A DNA stretch of 64,000 nt from Marifrigoribacter sp047730175 (GTDB lineage: Bacteria > Bacteroidota > Bacteroidia > Flavobacteriales > Flavobacteriaceae), in assembly GCF_047730175.1 (NCBI RefSeq), contig NZ_CP159833.1, positions 2,170,001-2,234,000 on the forward strand. The letters are read 5' to 3'. The notes beneath the pieces were generated by a model. It saw only the letters and a program-made list of their open reading frames with translations, was not told the origin of the DNA and ran no database searches. The translations under genes were made by a program, and so were the position numbers. The stretch's first letter is position 1. Each line of letters begins with the position of its first letter. Shown here in pieces: positions 26,393 to 33,799 of the stretch.

Positions 26393-28879
26393 ATGAAAAA
26401 AATTGCCATCCTAAGTATCGTACTCAGCTGTTTATTGAGTTGTATCAACAATCCAGAAGAAAAAATTGTAACAGAACATAGTGAGAAATCACCGCATGAC
26501 TTTATGTTTATGCAACGTGCTTATCCTACGGGAGAGCTAATGACCGATGCTTATAGCACTGCCATACAATGGAAAAAACAACAAACAGAAAGAAACAATG
26601 CCGATGCGATTTGGGAATTTGCAGGTCCTCTAAATATAGGAGGTCGTATTTCAGATATTGAAATCCCAATCGATGCCTCAGAAACCTATTATGTGGGAGC
26701 TGCTTCAGGCGGTATTTTTAAAACCACAGATGCCGGTACAAATTGGACGCCTATTTTCGATGAGCAAGAAATGCTTTCGATTGGCGATATGGAGATTTCA
26801 AAAAATGACACAGATATTATCTGGGTAGGAACAGGAGAAGTAAATGCAGGAGGAGGTTCTTTGGCATACGACGGAAATGGAATGTATAAAAGTGCTGATG
26901 CAGGCCTTACATGGGAAGCGAAAGGTTTACTCAATGTAGGGAGTATTGGTAAAGTATTGATAGACCCCAATGACGACAACACTATTTTTGTGGGAGCAAT
27001 GGGACCTTTGTTTAGAAAAGATGACAATAGAGGCGTATATCGTTCTACCGATGGTGGTACGACATGGGAGCAAAGATTACTAGTAAGTGATTCTACAGGA
27101 ATCATCGATATGGCAATTCATCCAACCAATGGTGATATTGTGTATGCTGCTAGTTGGGAACGCATTAGAAGACCTAACAACAGACAATATGGAGGAGAAA
27201 CATCTCGAATCTACCGTTCTCAAAACGGAGGAGATACCTGGTCTGAACTTACCAACGGGTTGCCAAGTAACGAAAACGATAAAGGAAGAATTAGTATCGA
27301 TATCTCTAAATCAAATCCGAATGTACTATATGCCTTTTATACCGATAAAGTTGGAAATGTAGAAGGTACTTTTAGAACAAGCGACGGAGGAGATACTTGG
27401 GTAGGAGTGAACTCTATAAGTAATGGAACTTCTTACCACTGGTGGTTTGGAGGAATCTTTGTAGATCCAACCGATGAGAATGTGGTGTATAATTCTGGCT
27501 TCAGGATGGATAAGTCTACCAATGGAGGTGCTACGTGGAGTTCAACATTCCCTGGAGTTCATGTCGATCAGCATGCAGTAGCATTTAATGCGTCTGTACC
27601 TGGAGAAGTGCTAATTGGAAATGATGGAGGATTGTATAAAAGTTCTAATAATGGAGACACTTCAGTAAAGAATAACACCTTGCCGATTACACAATTTTAT
27701 CGTTTTCATGTCGATGCACAAAATATAGATAAAGTATATGGAGGTTCACAAGATAATAGTACCATACGAACCACTACAGGAGGATTAAGTGATTGGCTTG
27801 TAATTTCTGGAGGTGATGGATTTCAACCTTTAGTGGATCCTACCAACACCAATGTTATTTATACCTTGTCTCAACGCGGTAATTTAAGAAAATCTACCAA
27901 TGATGCAGGTTCATTTAGTGGTGCTTTAAATGGTGTAAACGGAGGAGATACTAATAATTGGGATACACCTATTGCTTTCGATCCAGCAAATCCAGACATT
28001 GTGTATTATGGGACGAATCGTTTATATCAATCGACCAATGCAGCTGGACTTTGGAATGCAATAAGTCCCGACTTAAGCAATGGACCACATGATGGGAATT
28101 TAGCATTTGGGACCTTAACATCCATTAGTGTTTCACCTATCAATAGTAATGTGATTACAGTAGGAACAGACGACAGTAATGTTTGGGTTACGCTAGATGG
28201 AGGTTCAAATTGGACAAAAATTTCAGATACTTTACCAAATTATTGGGTAACGAAAGTATTGGCCTCTAGAGACGATGTAAATACGATTTATGTGACTTTT
28301 TCAGGATATCGTTTTGGAGTTGATGAAGGTCATGTATATAAAAGTTCAGATAATGGAGCAAATTGGACGAATATTTCAACGTCACTTCCAGACATTCCTG
28401 TAAATGATATTGAACAAGATAACTACGGAAATTTATTTGTGGGTACCGATATTGGCGTATTAGCTTCAAACGATGAAGGGGCTTCTTGGGAAGTATTAGG
28501 CGTAAATTTACCATCGGTTGTGGTGAATGATCTGTATATTCATGAAGCTTCAGAAATGATGTTTGCTGGCACCTATGGTCGTTCTAGTTATAAGATTGAT
28601 CTTTCAGGTAATATTTTAAGCTTGAATGATAATTCAATTATTTCCGAAGTAATAATATATCCAAATCCAGCTTCCGAATATGTACAAGTAACTATTCCAG
28701 AACTTATTGCTAATGTTTCTGTGATTATACATGATGCCTTAGGAAGAAAAGTGATGCAGCAAGAAATAACGAATACGAATAGCGTTCGAATGGATTTAAA
28801 TGGTATTTCCAGAGGAATTTATTATGTGTCTATTTCTGAAGGAAAGAATAGCGTGACTAAAAAGTTAATCATCAAGTAA
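26393..28879 (+). CDS. Large BNR/sortilin-like propeller protein with T9SS sorting domain
   Basis: The 828-residue protein has many BNR/Asp-box repeats (SADAGLTWE, STDGGTTWE, SQNGGDTWS, TSDGGDTWV, SSDNGANWT, SNDEGASWE), giving one or two beta propellers of the VPS10/sortilin or photosystem-assembly type. The C-terminal 80 residues form a T9SS sorting domain (IYPNPASEYVQVTI ... GIYYVSISEGKNSVTKKLIIK). The N-terminus also carries a lipobox (LLSCIN), an unusual pairing discussed in the findings. The function may be glycan or protein binding; proteins like this are sometimes labelled glycosyl hydrolases but no sialidase active site is evident. Confidence 0.8.
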   Translation: MKKIAILSIVLSCLLSCINNPEEKIVTEHSEKSPHDFMFMQRAYPTGELMTDAYSTAIQWKKQQTERNNADAIWEFAGPLNIGGRISDIEIPIDASETYYVGAASGGIFKTTDAGTNWTPIFDEQEMLSIGDMEISKNDTDIIWVGTGEVNAGGGSLAYDGNGMYKSADAGLTWEAKGLLNVGSIGKVLIDPNDDNTIFVGAMGPLFRKDDNRGVYRSTDGGTTWEQRLLVSDSTGIIDMAIHPTNGDIVYAASWERIRRPNNRQYGGETSRIYRSQNGGDTWSELTNGLPSNENDKGRISIDISKSNPNVLYAFYTDKVGNVEGTFRTSDGGDTWVGVNSISNGTSYHWWFGGIFVDPTDENVVYNSGFRMDKSTNGGATWSSTFPGVHVDQHAVAFNASVPGEVLIGNDGGLYKSSNNGDTSVKNNTLPITQFYRFHVDAQNIDKVYGGSQDNSTIRTTTGGLSDWLVISGGDGFQPLVDPTNTNVIYTLSQRGNLRKSTNDAGSFSGALNGVNGGDTNNWDTPIAFDPANPDIVYYGTNRLYQSTNAAGLWNAISPDLSNGPHDGNLAFGTLTSISVSPINSNVITVGTDDSNVWVTLDGGSNWTKISDTLPNYWVTKVLASRDDVNTIYVTFSGYRFGVDEGHVYKSSDNGANWTNISTSLPDIPVNDIEQDNYGNLFVGTDIGVLASNDEGASWEVLGVNLPSVVVNDLYIHEASEMMFAGTYGRSSYKIDLSGNILSLNDNSIISEVIIYPNPASEYVQVTIPELIANVSVIIHDALGRKVMQQEITNTNSVRMDLNGISRGIYYVSISEGKNSVTKKLIIK

Positions 28880-28892
28880 AAAAATAATTTCT

Positions 28893-30107
28893 ATTAATTA
28901 TTCTGAAACCATAGCGTGGCTTTTTAATCAGTTACCCATGTATCAACGTATGGGTAAAGCTGCGTATAAAGCAGATTTATCGAATACCATTAAGCTAATT
29001 GACTATTTAGATGCTCCGCATAAAAGTTTTAAAACTATCCATGTGGCGGGCACGAATGGCAAAGGTTCTACAAGTCATATGTTGGCTTCGGTATTGCAAG
29101 AGGCTGGTTATAGCGTTGGATTGTATACTTCTCCTCATTTAAAGGATTTTAGAGAGCGAATAAAAATTAATGGAGCGCTTATTCCTAAAAGATCGGTTTC
29201 AAATTTTGTTAAAAATCATCAGCCTTTTTTTGAAGAGAATCAGCTTTCTTTTTTTGAAATGACGGTAGGCTTAGCTTTTGATTATTTCAGAAAAAAACAA
29301 GTAGATATTGCTGTTATAGAAGTGGGGCTAGGAGGTAGGTTAGATAGCACCAATGTTATTACACCGGAAGTTTCAGTTATTACCAATATTGGATTAGATC
29401 ATACGCAGTTTTTAGGAAACACCTTGTCAGAAATTGCAAAAGAAAAAGCAGGAATAATAAAACAAAATACTCCTGTGGTAATTGGTGAAACGCTACCTGA
29501 AACAAAACCCATTTTTGAAGATATAGCTGGAGAACATGGAAGTCCGATATTTTTTGCTGAAGAAAATGATGCGGATTATTCAACTGATTTATTAGGGGAT
29601 TACCAGAAGAAAAATGTGAAATCAGTTATTGAAACGATTAAATTATTGAATGAAGGAGATTGGAAAGTTTCTAATTCCGATTTAAAAAGGGGATTAAATA
29701 AAACTGTTGAAAACACGGGATTGCATGGAAGGTGGCAGGTTCTAAGGGAACAACCGAAAGTGATTTGTGATACAGCACATAATAAAGAAGGGCTGTCGAT
29801 TGTAATGAAGCAAGTAAGAAAAGAGCCTTATAAAGCATTACATATTGTATTAGGAGCGGTAAATGATAAGAATTTAGATACTATTCTGCCTTTATTTCCG
29901 GAAGAAGCTAGTTATTATTTCTGTAGCCCTAATGTGGTTCGGGGAATGCCCGTACTTGAATTAAAAGAACAAGCGGAAGTTTTTAACTTGCATGGGTTTG
30001 CTTATGAATCTGTAAAAGAAGCATATACGCAGGCTATAAAAAGAGCCGCTAAAGGCGATTTGATCTATGTGGGAGGAAGTACATTTGTCGTTGCAGAAAT
30101 ATTATAA
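28893..30107 (+). CDS. folC: Bifunctional folylpolyglutamate synthase/dihydrofolate synthase
   Basis: FolC joins glutamate to dihydropteroate and folates in the cytoplasm. The P-loop HVAGTNGKGSTSHML, the SPHLKDFRERIKING loop, VIEVGLGGRLDSTNV, NIGLDHTQFLG and ICDTAHNKEG are all intact. The first ATG is at 28938, but the 15 codons before it (N-Y-S-E-T-I-A-W-L-F-N-Q-L-P after an ATT) read as the normal FolC N-terminus that leads into LPMYQR. No ATG, GTG or TTG exists in that stretch. I therefore place the start at the ATT codon at 28893 (404 residues); the alternative is an N-terminally shortened 389-residue protein from 28938. Confidence 0.93.
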   Translation: MNYSETIAWLFNQLPMYQRMGKAAYKADLSNTIKLIDYLDAPHKSFKTIHVAGTNGKGSTSHMLASVLQEAGYSVGLYTSPHLKDFRERIKINGALIPKRSVSNFVKNHQPFFEENQLSFFEMTVGLAFDYFRKKQVDIAVIEVGLGGRLDSTNVITPEVSVITNIGLDHTQFLGNTLSEIAKEKAGIIKQNTPVVIGETLPETKPIFEDIAGEHGSPIFFAEENDADYSTDLLGDYQKKNVKSVIETIKLLNEGDWKVSNSDLKRGLNKTVENTGLHGRWQVLREQPKVICDTAHNKEGLSIVMKQVRKEPYKALHIVLGAVNDKNLDTILPLFPEEASYYFCSPNVVRGMPVLELKEQAEVFNLHGFAYESVKEAYTQAIKRAAKGDLIYVGGSTFVVAEIL

Positions 30108-30123
30108 TTTTTTCAATTAATTG

Positions 30124-30154
30124 TTTGTGTAAATTAAAAACTAACTTATATTTG
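30124..30154 (+). promoter_or_regulatory. Perfect consensus promoter of tRNA-Val
   Basis: TTTG (30124-30127), exactly 19 nt, then TATATTTG (30147-30154) matches the Bacteroidota consensus at every position. The tRNA begins 14 bp later. Confidence 0.85.
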
Positions 30155-30168
30155 CAACCGCTAACAGA

Positions 30169-30243
30169 GGGCAATTAGCTCAGTTGGTTCAGAGCACCTC
30201 GTTTACACCGAGGGGGTCGGGGGTTCGAATCCCTCATTGCCCA
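30169..30243 (+). tRNA. tRNA-Val (anticodon TAC)
   Basis: A 75-nt cloverleaf: acceptor stem GGGCAAT/ATTGCCC, D arm TAGCTCAGTTGG, anticodon stem CCTCG/CGAGG around loop TTTACAC (anticodon TAC), T arm GGGGGTTCGAATCCCT and discriminator A. The CCA tail is not encoded. A consensus promoter precedes it and a terminator follows. Confidence 0.96.
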
Positions 30244-30253
30244 CATCAATTAC

Positions 30254-30281
30254 AATCCCGATACAGAAATGTATCGGGATT
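30254..30281 (+). terminator. Rho-independent terminator of tRNA-Val
   Basis: A perfect 11-bp stem (AATCCCGATAC/GTATCGGGATT) with a 6-nt loop is followed by a T-run. Confidence 0.9.
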
Positions 30282-30402
30282 TTTTATTTCAATAGCGTTG
30301 AAAAGAATTTTCATAAGTTTTGGGAATAAAAAATACAAACAAGTGTAGCTTGTACGGGATTGTATTTGCAGAAGCGGTTTCATATTAGGGAAAACTTTTG
30401 TT

Positions 30403-30418
30403 AATCCCTCATTGCCCA
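30403..30418 (+). repeat. Duplicate of the tRNA-Val 3' end
   Basis: AATCCCTCATTGCCCA at 30403-30418 is an exact 16-bp copy of the tRNA 3' end at 30228-30243. The rest of the tRNA is not repeated. This is the pattern left by integration at a tRNA gene or by partial loss of a tandem tRNA copy. Confidence 0.8.
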
Positions 30419-30425
30419 AAACATA

Positions 30426-30462
30426 AAGCCTCAACTACTTAATTATAAGCTTGTTGAGGTTT
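30426..30462 (+). terminator. Second terminator downstream of the duplicated tRNA end
   Basis: A 10-bp stem with one G-T pair (AAGCCTCAAC/GTTGAGGTTT) and a T-rich tail follows the duplicated tRNA end by 7 bp. It may be the original tRNA terminator displaced by an insertion. Confidence 0.65.
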
Positions 30463-30685
30463 TCATTTTTATTTCGGCTAGATTATTGAACGGAAATGAC
30501 TGTTTTAACTACATAGCACCCAAAGGGTAACAGGAGGTTATTTGTGTAAAAAAACCTACTTCAGATCAATGTAATAGACTATACATAATACATCTTATCG
30601 TTTTTTTTTTTTAATAATTAAACAGAAAATATTACATATTTGAAATAAAATGAATACTTTCACTACGAATTAAAAATAAAGAACA
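30463..30685. other. Intergenic region without a recognised gene
   Basis: It contains a long T-run (about 30600-30612) and an imperfect -7 box (CATATTTG, near 30637) ahead of the small membrane protein genes. Nothing else is apparent. Confidence 0.35.
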
Positions 30686-30871
30686 ATGTTTAAAAAATTT
30701 ACATCCACTGACAAAATCCTATTTGTTGCTGCTTTATTGTCCTTGATATTTTCTGAAATACTCTATTTTCAAGGAAACAAAGATGACGGAACTTTTATTG
30801 GACTATGGGTTCCTTCAATATTAGCATTTGGAATTTACTTAAAATTAATTAATAACGTAAAAAATGATTGA
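30686..30871 (+). CDS. Small two-helix membrane protein, unknown function
   Basis: A 61-residue peptide with a charged N-terminus (MFKKFTSTDK) and two membrane segments (ILFVAALLSLIFSEILYF and GLWVPSILAFGIYLKLI) separated by a short polar loop. The composition and the clean two-helix topology support a real gene. Its last codons overlap the start of the next small gene by 8 bp. No family is recognised. Confidence 0.6.
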   Translation: MFKKFTSTDKILFVAALLSLIFSEILYFQGNKDDGTFIGLWVPSILAFGIYLKLINNVKND

Positions 30872-30959
30872 TTTAATACCATATTTCGCAGGTCTAATAA
30901 CACTGCTTTTTGGTTTTGGTTTTGCCTTAGCAATTAGGGAGTCAAACAAAAGGAAATAG
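30864..30959 (+). CDS. 31-residue single-helix membrane peptide
   Basis: The frame MIDLIPYFAG, LITLLFGFGF, ALAIRESNKRK starts 8 bp before the end of the 61-residue gene and encodes one membrane helix with a basic tail, giving an in-out topology. The overlap implies translational coupling. The two may act as a pair, for example as a subunit-like accessory to a larger membrane complex; this is inference. Confidence 0.5.
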   Translation: MIDLIPYFAGLITLLFGFGFALAIRESNKRK

Positions 30960-31145
30960 ATAATATTATTTATCTGCTGCCAAAACACTTTAAATTAAAT
31001 AAGGAAGTTAGTGACTTAATTGTGTTGAGGCCGCCATTATTTTTAGACACTGAACTGCTAACTATACTTAAAAGAAGTTGCCAATTTTGAGACTAAAATA
31101 TTCTATCATCACATAAGTTGATAGGATTAATAAAAATAAAATAAA

Positions 31146-31481
31146 ATGGAAGAATTTATAAAATTAGTACAATTGATTTTGTCATTTTCTGTTGCTTATG
31201 TATGGGTTTTCAGATTTCATAATGTTATTGAAGAATTTAAAAAATTCGGATTAAGTGATCTAACCCGAAATTCTGTAGGAGCAACCAAAATCTCTTTGGC
31301 AACATTAATTGTTGTGGGTGTTTGGTATCCATCTTTAGTTTTTATACCATCTGTTCTTATGGGCTTATTTATGGTAGCCGCTCAATATTTTCACTTCAAA
31401 ACGAGGAGCACTTTTATTAAGCATCTACCTTCTCTAATTCTTTTGACTTTATGTGCTTTTCTAGCATTAGTATCATTATAA
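31146..31481 (+). CDS. DoxX-like family membrane protein
   Basis: A 111-residue protein with four membrane helices. The pattern (VWVFRFHNVIEEFKKFGLSDLTRNSVGATKISLATLIVVG) follows the DoxX-like family, in which the first helix is followed by an amphipathic EFKKFGL segment. Members are four-helix membrane proteins of poorly defined, sometimes redox-related, function. It is the first of two tandem DoxX-like genes, 9 bp apart. Confidence 0.75.
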   Translation: MEEFIKLVQLILSFSVAYVWVFRFHNVIEEFKKFGLSDLTRNSVGATKISLATLIVVGVWYPSLVFIPSVLMGLFMVAAQYFHFKTRSTFIKHLPSLILLTLCAFLALVSL

Positions 31482-31490
31482 TAAACAGAT

Positions 31491-31829
31491 ATGGACATAA
31501 ATATAATATGCGTTCTAATCTCAAGTTTTTCTTTTTTTGCTTATACTGCATACTATTTTAAATCACCTAAAATGAGAACTGAATTTAAACGGTTTGGTTT
31601 AGAAAAGTTTGGTCTAATTATAATAGCATTAGAATTTTTGGGAGCAGTAGGTTTAATAGTAGGGCTTAAGTTTAATCCAATTTTAATAATTTCTTCTTTT
31701 GGTCTTGCTTTTCTTATGTTATCTGGTTTTTTTGTGAGATTAAATTTAAAAGATAGTATATGGGTTTCTTTGCCCGCTTTGTTTTATATGGTTTTAAATA
31801 CTTTTATCTTTTTTGGGTCAATAAATTAA
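31491..31829 (+). CDS. DoxX-like family membrane protein, second copy
   Basis: A 112-residue four-helix protein with the same layout as the preceding gene (MRTEFKRFGLEKFGLIIIALEFLGAVGLIVGL). The two share the amphipathic segment and helix spacing but are divergent in sequence, so they are probably old paralogues that form a heteromeric membrane unit. The 156-bp gap after it contains the operator and promoter of the photolyase operon. Confidence 0.75.
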   Translation: MDINIICVLISSFSFFAYTAYYFKSPKMRTEFKRFGLEKFGLIIIALEFLGAVGLIVGLKFNPILIISSFGLAFLMLSGFFVRLNLKDSIWVSLPALFYMVLNTFIFFGSIN

Positions 31830-31908
31830 TCTAGCATTAACACTTTCAGCTTTTAATAAAAAAAATTTCCTTTATTTATAAGTGTATTTATTTGCGTTAC
31901 CATTTTTT

Positions 31909-31950
31909 GTTTAACAAAATAAACTTATTGTTAAACGTTTCGTATCTTTG
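31909..31950 (+). promoter_or_regulatory. Operator palindrome and -7 box of the photolyase operon
   Basis: A perfect 9-bp inverted repeat, GTTTAACAA (31909-31917) and TTGTTAAAC (31928-31936) with a 10-nt spacer, covers the -33 position of a promoter whose -7 box TATCTTTG (31943-31950) matches the consensus. No good -33 box exists. The position suits a MerR-type light regulator (LitR/CarH-like) or a simple repressor; no such regulator gene lies next to the operon. Confidence 0.6.
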
Positions 31951-31985
31951 TAGAAAAGGTATAGAATTTTAACATTTGAAAAAAA

Positions 31986-32387
31986 ATGACCGCAGATAAA
32001 AAACCAGACAATGTAGTTTTTAATGAAGAAACTCAAAAATATGATGCAGCCCTTAAGCCCTATGCAACCTCTGTGGGTGCCCCAGTAATTACCAGCATAG
32101 ATACTATTGCTTGGAAGAACCGAAGCATTAGTAAAATTAATCATAAAGTAGCAGCTAGGTATTTAGAGCTAAAAATGGAATATGATAAAATGATGCAAGA
32201 GTTTGACTACAACCAACTTATTTTTAATGCAACATTTTCTTTTGAACCTATTTTTGGCGAAGTATATCATTTGTATAAAAGAGAAAATGGAGAATCATTT
32301 CTTTCTCTAATAGCGCCAGATCAATGCAATTTTAACTCTCTAGGCAGTTTTTATTTAAATGCAGACCAAATTTGGGAAAAAGTATAG
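31986..32387 (+). CDS. DUF2452-family protein, first gene of the photolyase operon
   Basis: A 133-residue soluble protein with the DUF2452 pattern (KPDNVVFNEETQKYDAALKP, PYATSVGAPVI, and a C-terminal FEPIFGEVYHLY ... LGSFYLNADQIWEKV). Its function is unknown; family members sit next to photolyase genes in several Bacteroidota, from memory. Here it opens a run of eight genes with gaps of no more than a few bases. The regulator palindrome lies 50 bp upstream. Confidence 0.75.
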   Translation: MTADKKPDNVVFNEETQKYDAALKPYATSVGAPVITSIDTIAWKNRSISKINHKVAARYLELKMEYDKMMQEFDYNQLIFNATFSFEPIFGEVYHLYKRENGESFLSLIAPDQCNFNSLGSFYLNADQIWEKV

Positions 32388-32392
32388 TTTTT

Positions 32393-32680
32393 ATGGTAGA
32401 AACAAAACAATTAACACTAAGAGAGTTAGATCGCATCATAGAAATGGCGTGGGAAGACCGCACTCCTTTTGAAGCAATTCTTTATCAATTTGGATTGCCA
32501 GAAAAAGAAATAATTAAATTAATGCGTAGAAACTTGAAAGAATCTAGTTTTAAACGCTGGCGTAAACGAGTAAATAGTGGTGTTAGCCAGAAACATTTAA
32601 AAAAACGAAATCCAGATATTACTCGCTTTAAATGTTCTCGTCAAAAAGCAATTTCAGGAAATAAAATAAGTAAGCGATAA
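32393..32680 (+). CDS. TIGR03643-family protein
   Basis: The 95-residue basic protein (LRELDRIIEMAWEDRTPFEAI, GLPEKEIIKLMRRNL, SSFKRWRKRV) matches TIGR03643, a family of unknown function that typically accompanies photolyase/cryptochrome genes. The N-terminal half looks like a helix-turn-helix and the C-terminus is rich in Lys and Arg, so nucleic-acid binding is plausible. The ATG at 32393 is used; a longer frame from a TTG at 32372 would overlap the DUF2452 gene. The stop codon is immediately followed by the ATG of the next gene. Confidence 0.8.
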   Translation: MVETKQLTLRELDRIIEMAWEDRTPFEAILYQFGLPEKEIIKLMRRNLKESSFKRWRKRVNSGVSQKHLKKRNPDITRFKCSRQKAISGNKISKR

Positions 32681-33799
32681 ATGGAATTATTTAAAACCCA
32701 AGATTCTTTTTTCCCAACTACATTTTCTGAAATTCTTCAACGTGTTCGCCGAATTAATCCCATTAAATATGGTTCAACGCGAAACTACACTAATGGTTCA
32801 GTTACATATTTATCGCCTTATATTTCTAGAGGTATTGTTTCTACAAACTTTATACTTTCTGAAGTTTTAAATCGTGGTTATACTCCTGCTCAGATAGAAA
32901 AATTTATACAAGAATTAGCTTGGAGAGATTATTGGCAACAGGTTTGGGTTGCCAAAGGTGATGCTATTAATCAAGATTTAAAACACGCGCAATATCCTGT
33001 TTCAAATACTTCGATTTCAAAAGCAATTGTAGAAGCCAAGACAGGTGTTGAAGCTATAGATAAAGCCATTCAAGAATTTTATAAAACAGGTTATTTACAT
33101 AATCATTTAAGAATGTATATCGCATCTATTGCCTGTAATATGGGGCAAAGTCATTGGAAAGTCCCAGCACAATGGATGTATTATCATTTACTCGATGCAG
33201 ATTGGGCTAGCAACGCCTTAAGCTGGCAATGGGTGGCTGGAGCAAATGCGAATAAGAAATATGTTGCTAATCAAGACAATATAAACAAATACTGTTTCAC
33301 TCAACAAAAAAATACTTTTCTAGATGTGCCTTATGACGCTTTTAACACCCTAGAAATTCCAGAAATTTTAAAAAATACTTCACAAATAATTTTAAAAACT
33401 CCTTTGCCAAATCAGAGGTCAATTAGCATTGATGAAACACTTCCGACCTGCATTTATAATTTTTACAATCTAGACCCACTTTGGAAAAAAGAGCTTACTG
33501 TAAATAGAGTTCTATTATTGGAGCCTTCGCATTTTGAGCACTATCCCGTATCGCAAAAAACGATTGATTTTATCCTTAAATTTTCCGAAGAGAATATAGA
33601 TAATATTCAAATCTATATTGGAGAATTTAAAGATTTCAATACAGATTTCTCCTCCGAAAATATTTACTATAAAGAGCATCCCTTAAACAATCACTACGAA
33701 GGCATTGAAGAACCTAGAGATTGGATGTTTGATGTGCAGGGCTACTATCCTTCTTTCTTTGCCTTTTGGAAAAAATGTAAAAAAGAGCTTACCTATTGA
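32681..33799 (+). CDS. FAD-binding photolyase-domain protein lacking the N-terminal antenna domain
   Basis: The 372-residue protein begins directly in the photolyase FAD-binding fold: GSVTYLSPYISRGIVST, the IQELAWRDYWQQVW helix, GYLHNHLRMYIASIACN and DADWASNALSWQWVAG with conserved tryptophans. The roughly 130-residue N-terminal alpha/beta domain of ordinary photolyases is absent. Residues 277-372 form a separate alpha/beta-like segment (VLLLEPSHFEHY, DNIQIYIGEF) that could be half of an antenna-type domain placed after the catalytic domain. Whether it repairs DNA, senses light or partners the next protein is unknown. It overlaps the following photolyase gene by 4 bp. Confidence 0.8.
   Translation: MELFKTQDSFFPTTFSEILQRVRRINPIKYGSTRNYTNGSVTYLSPYISRGIVSTNFILSEVLNRGYTPAQIEKFIQELAWRDYWQQVWVAKGDAINQDLKHAQYPVSNTSISKAIVEAKTGVEAIDKAIQEFYKTGYLHNHLRMYIASIACNMGQSHWKVPAQWMYYHLLDADWASNALSWQWVAGANANKKYVANQDNINKYCFTQQKNTFLDVPYDAFNTLEIPEILKNTSQIILKTPLPNQRSISIDETLPTCIYNFYNLDPLWKKELTVNRVLLLEPSHFEHYPVSQKTIDFILKFSEENIDNIQIYIGEFKDFNTDFSSENIYYKEHPLNNHYEGIEEPRDWMFDVQGYYPSFFAFWKKCKKELTY

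Noticed and set aside
26689..27105. Minus-strand open frame of 138 codons
   Set aside because: Antisense to the repeated Asp-box region of the propeller protein; the repeats keep the reverse frame open.
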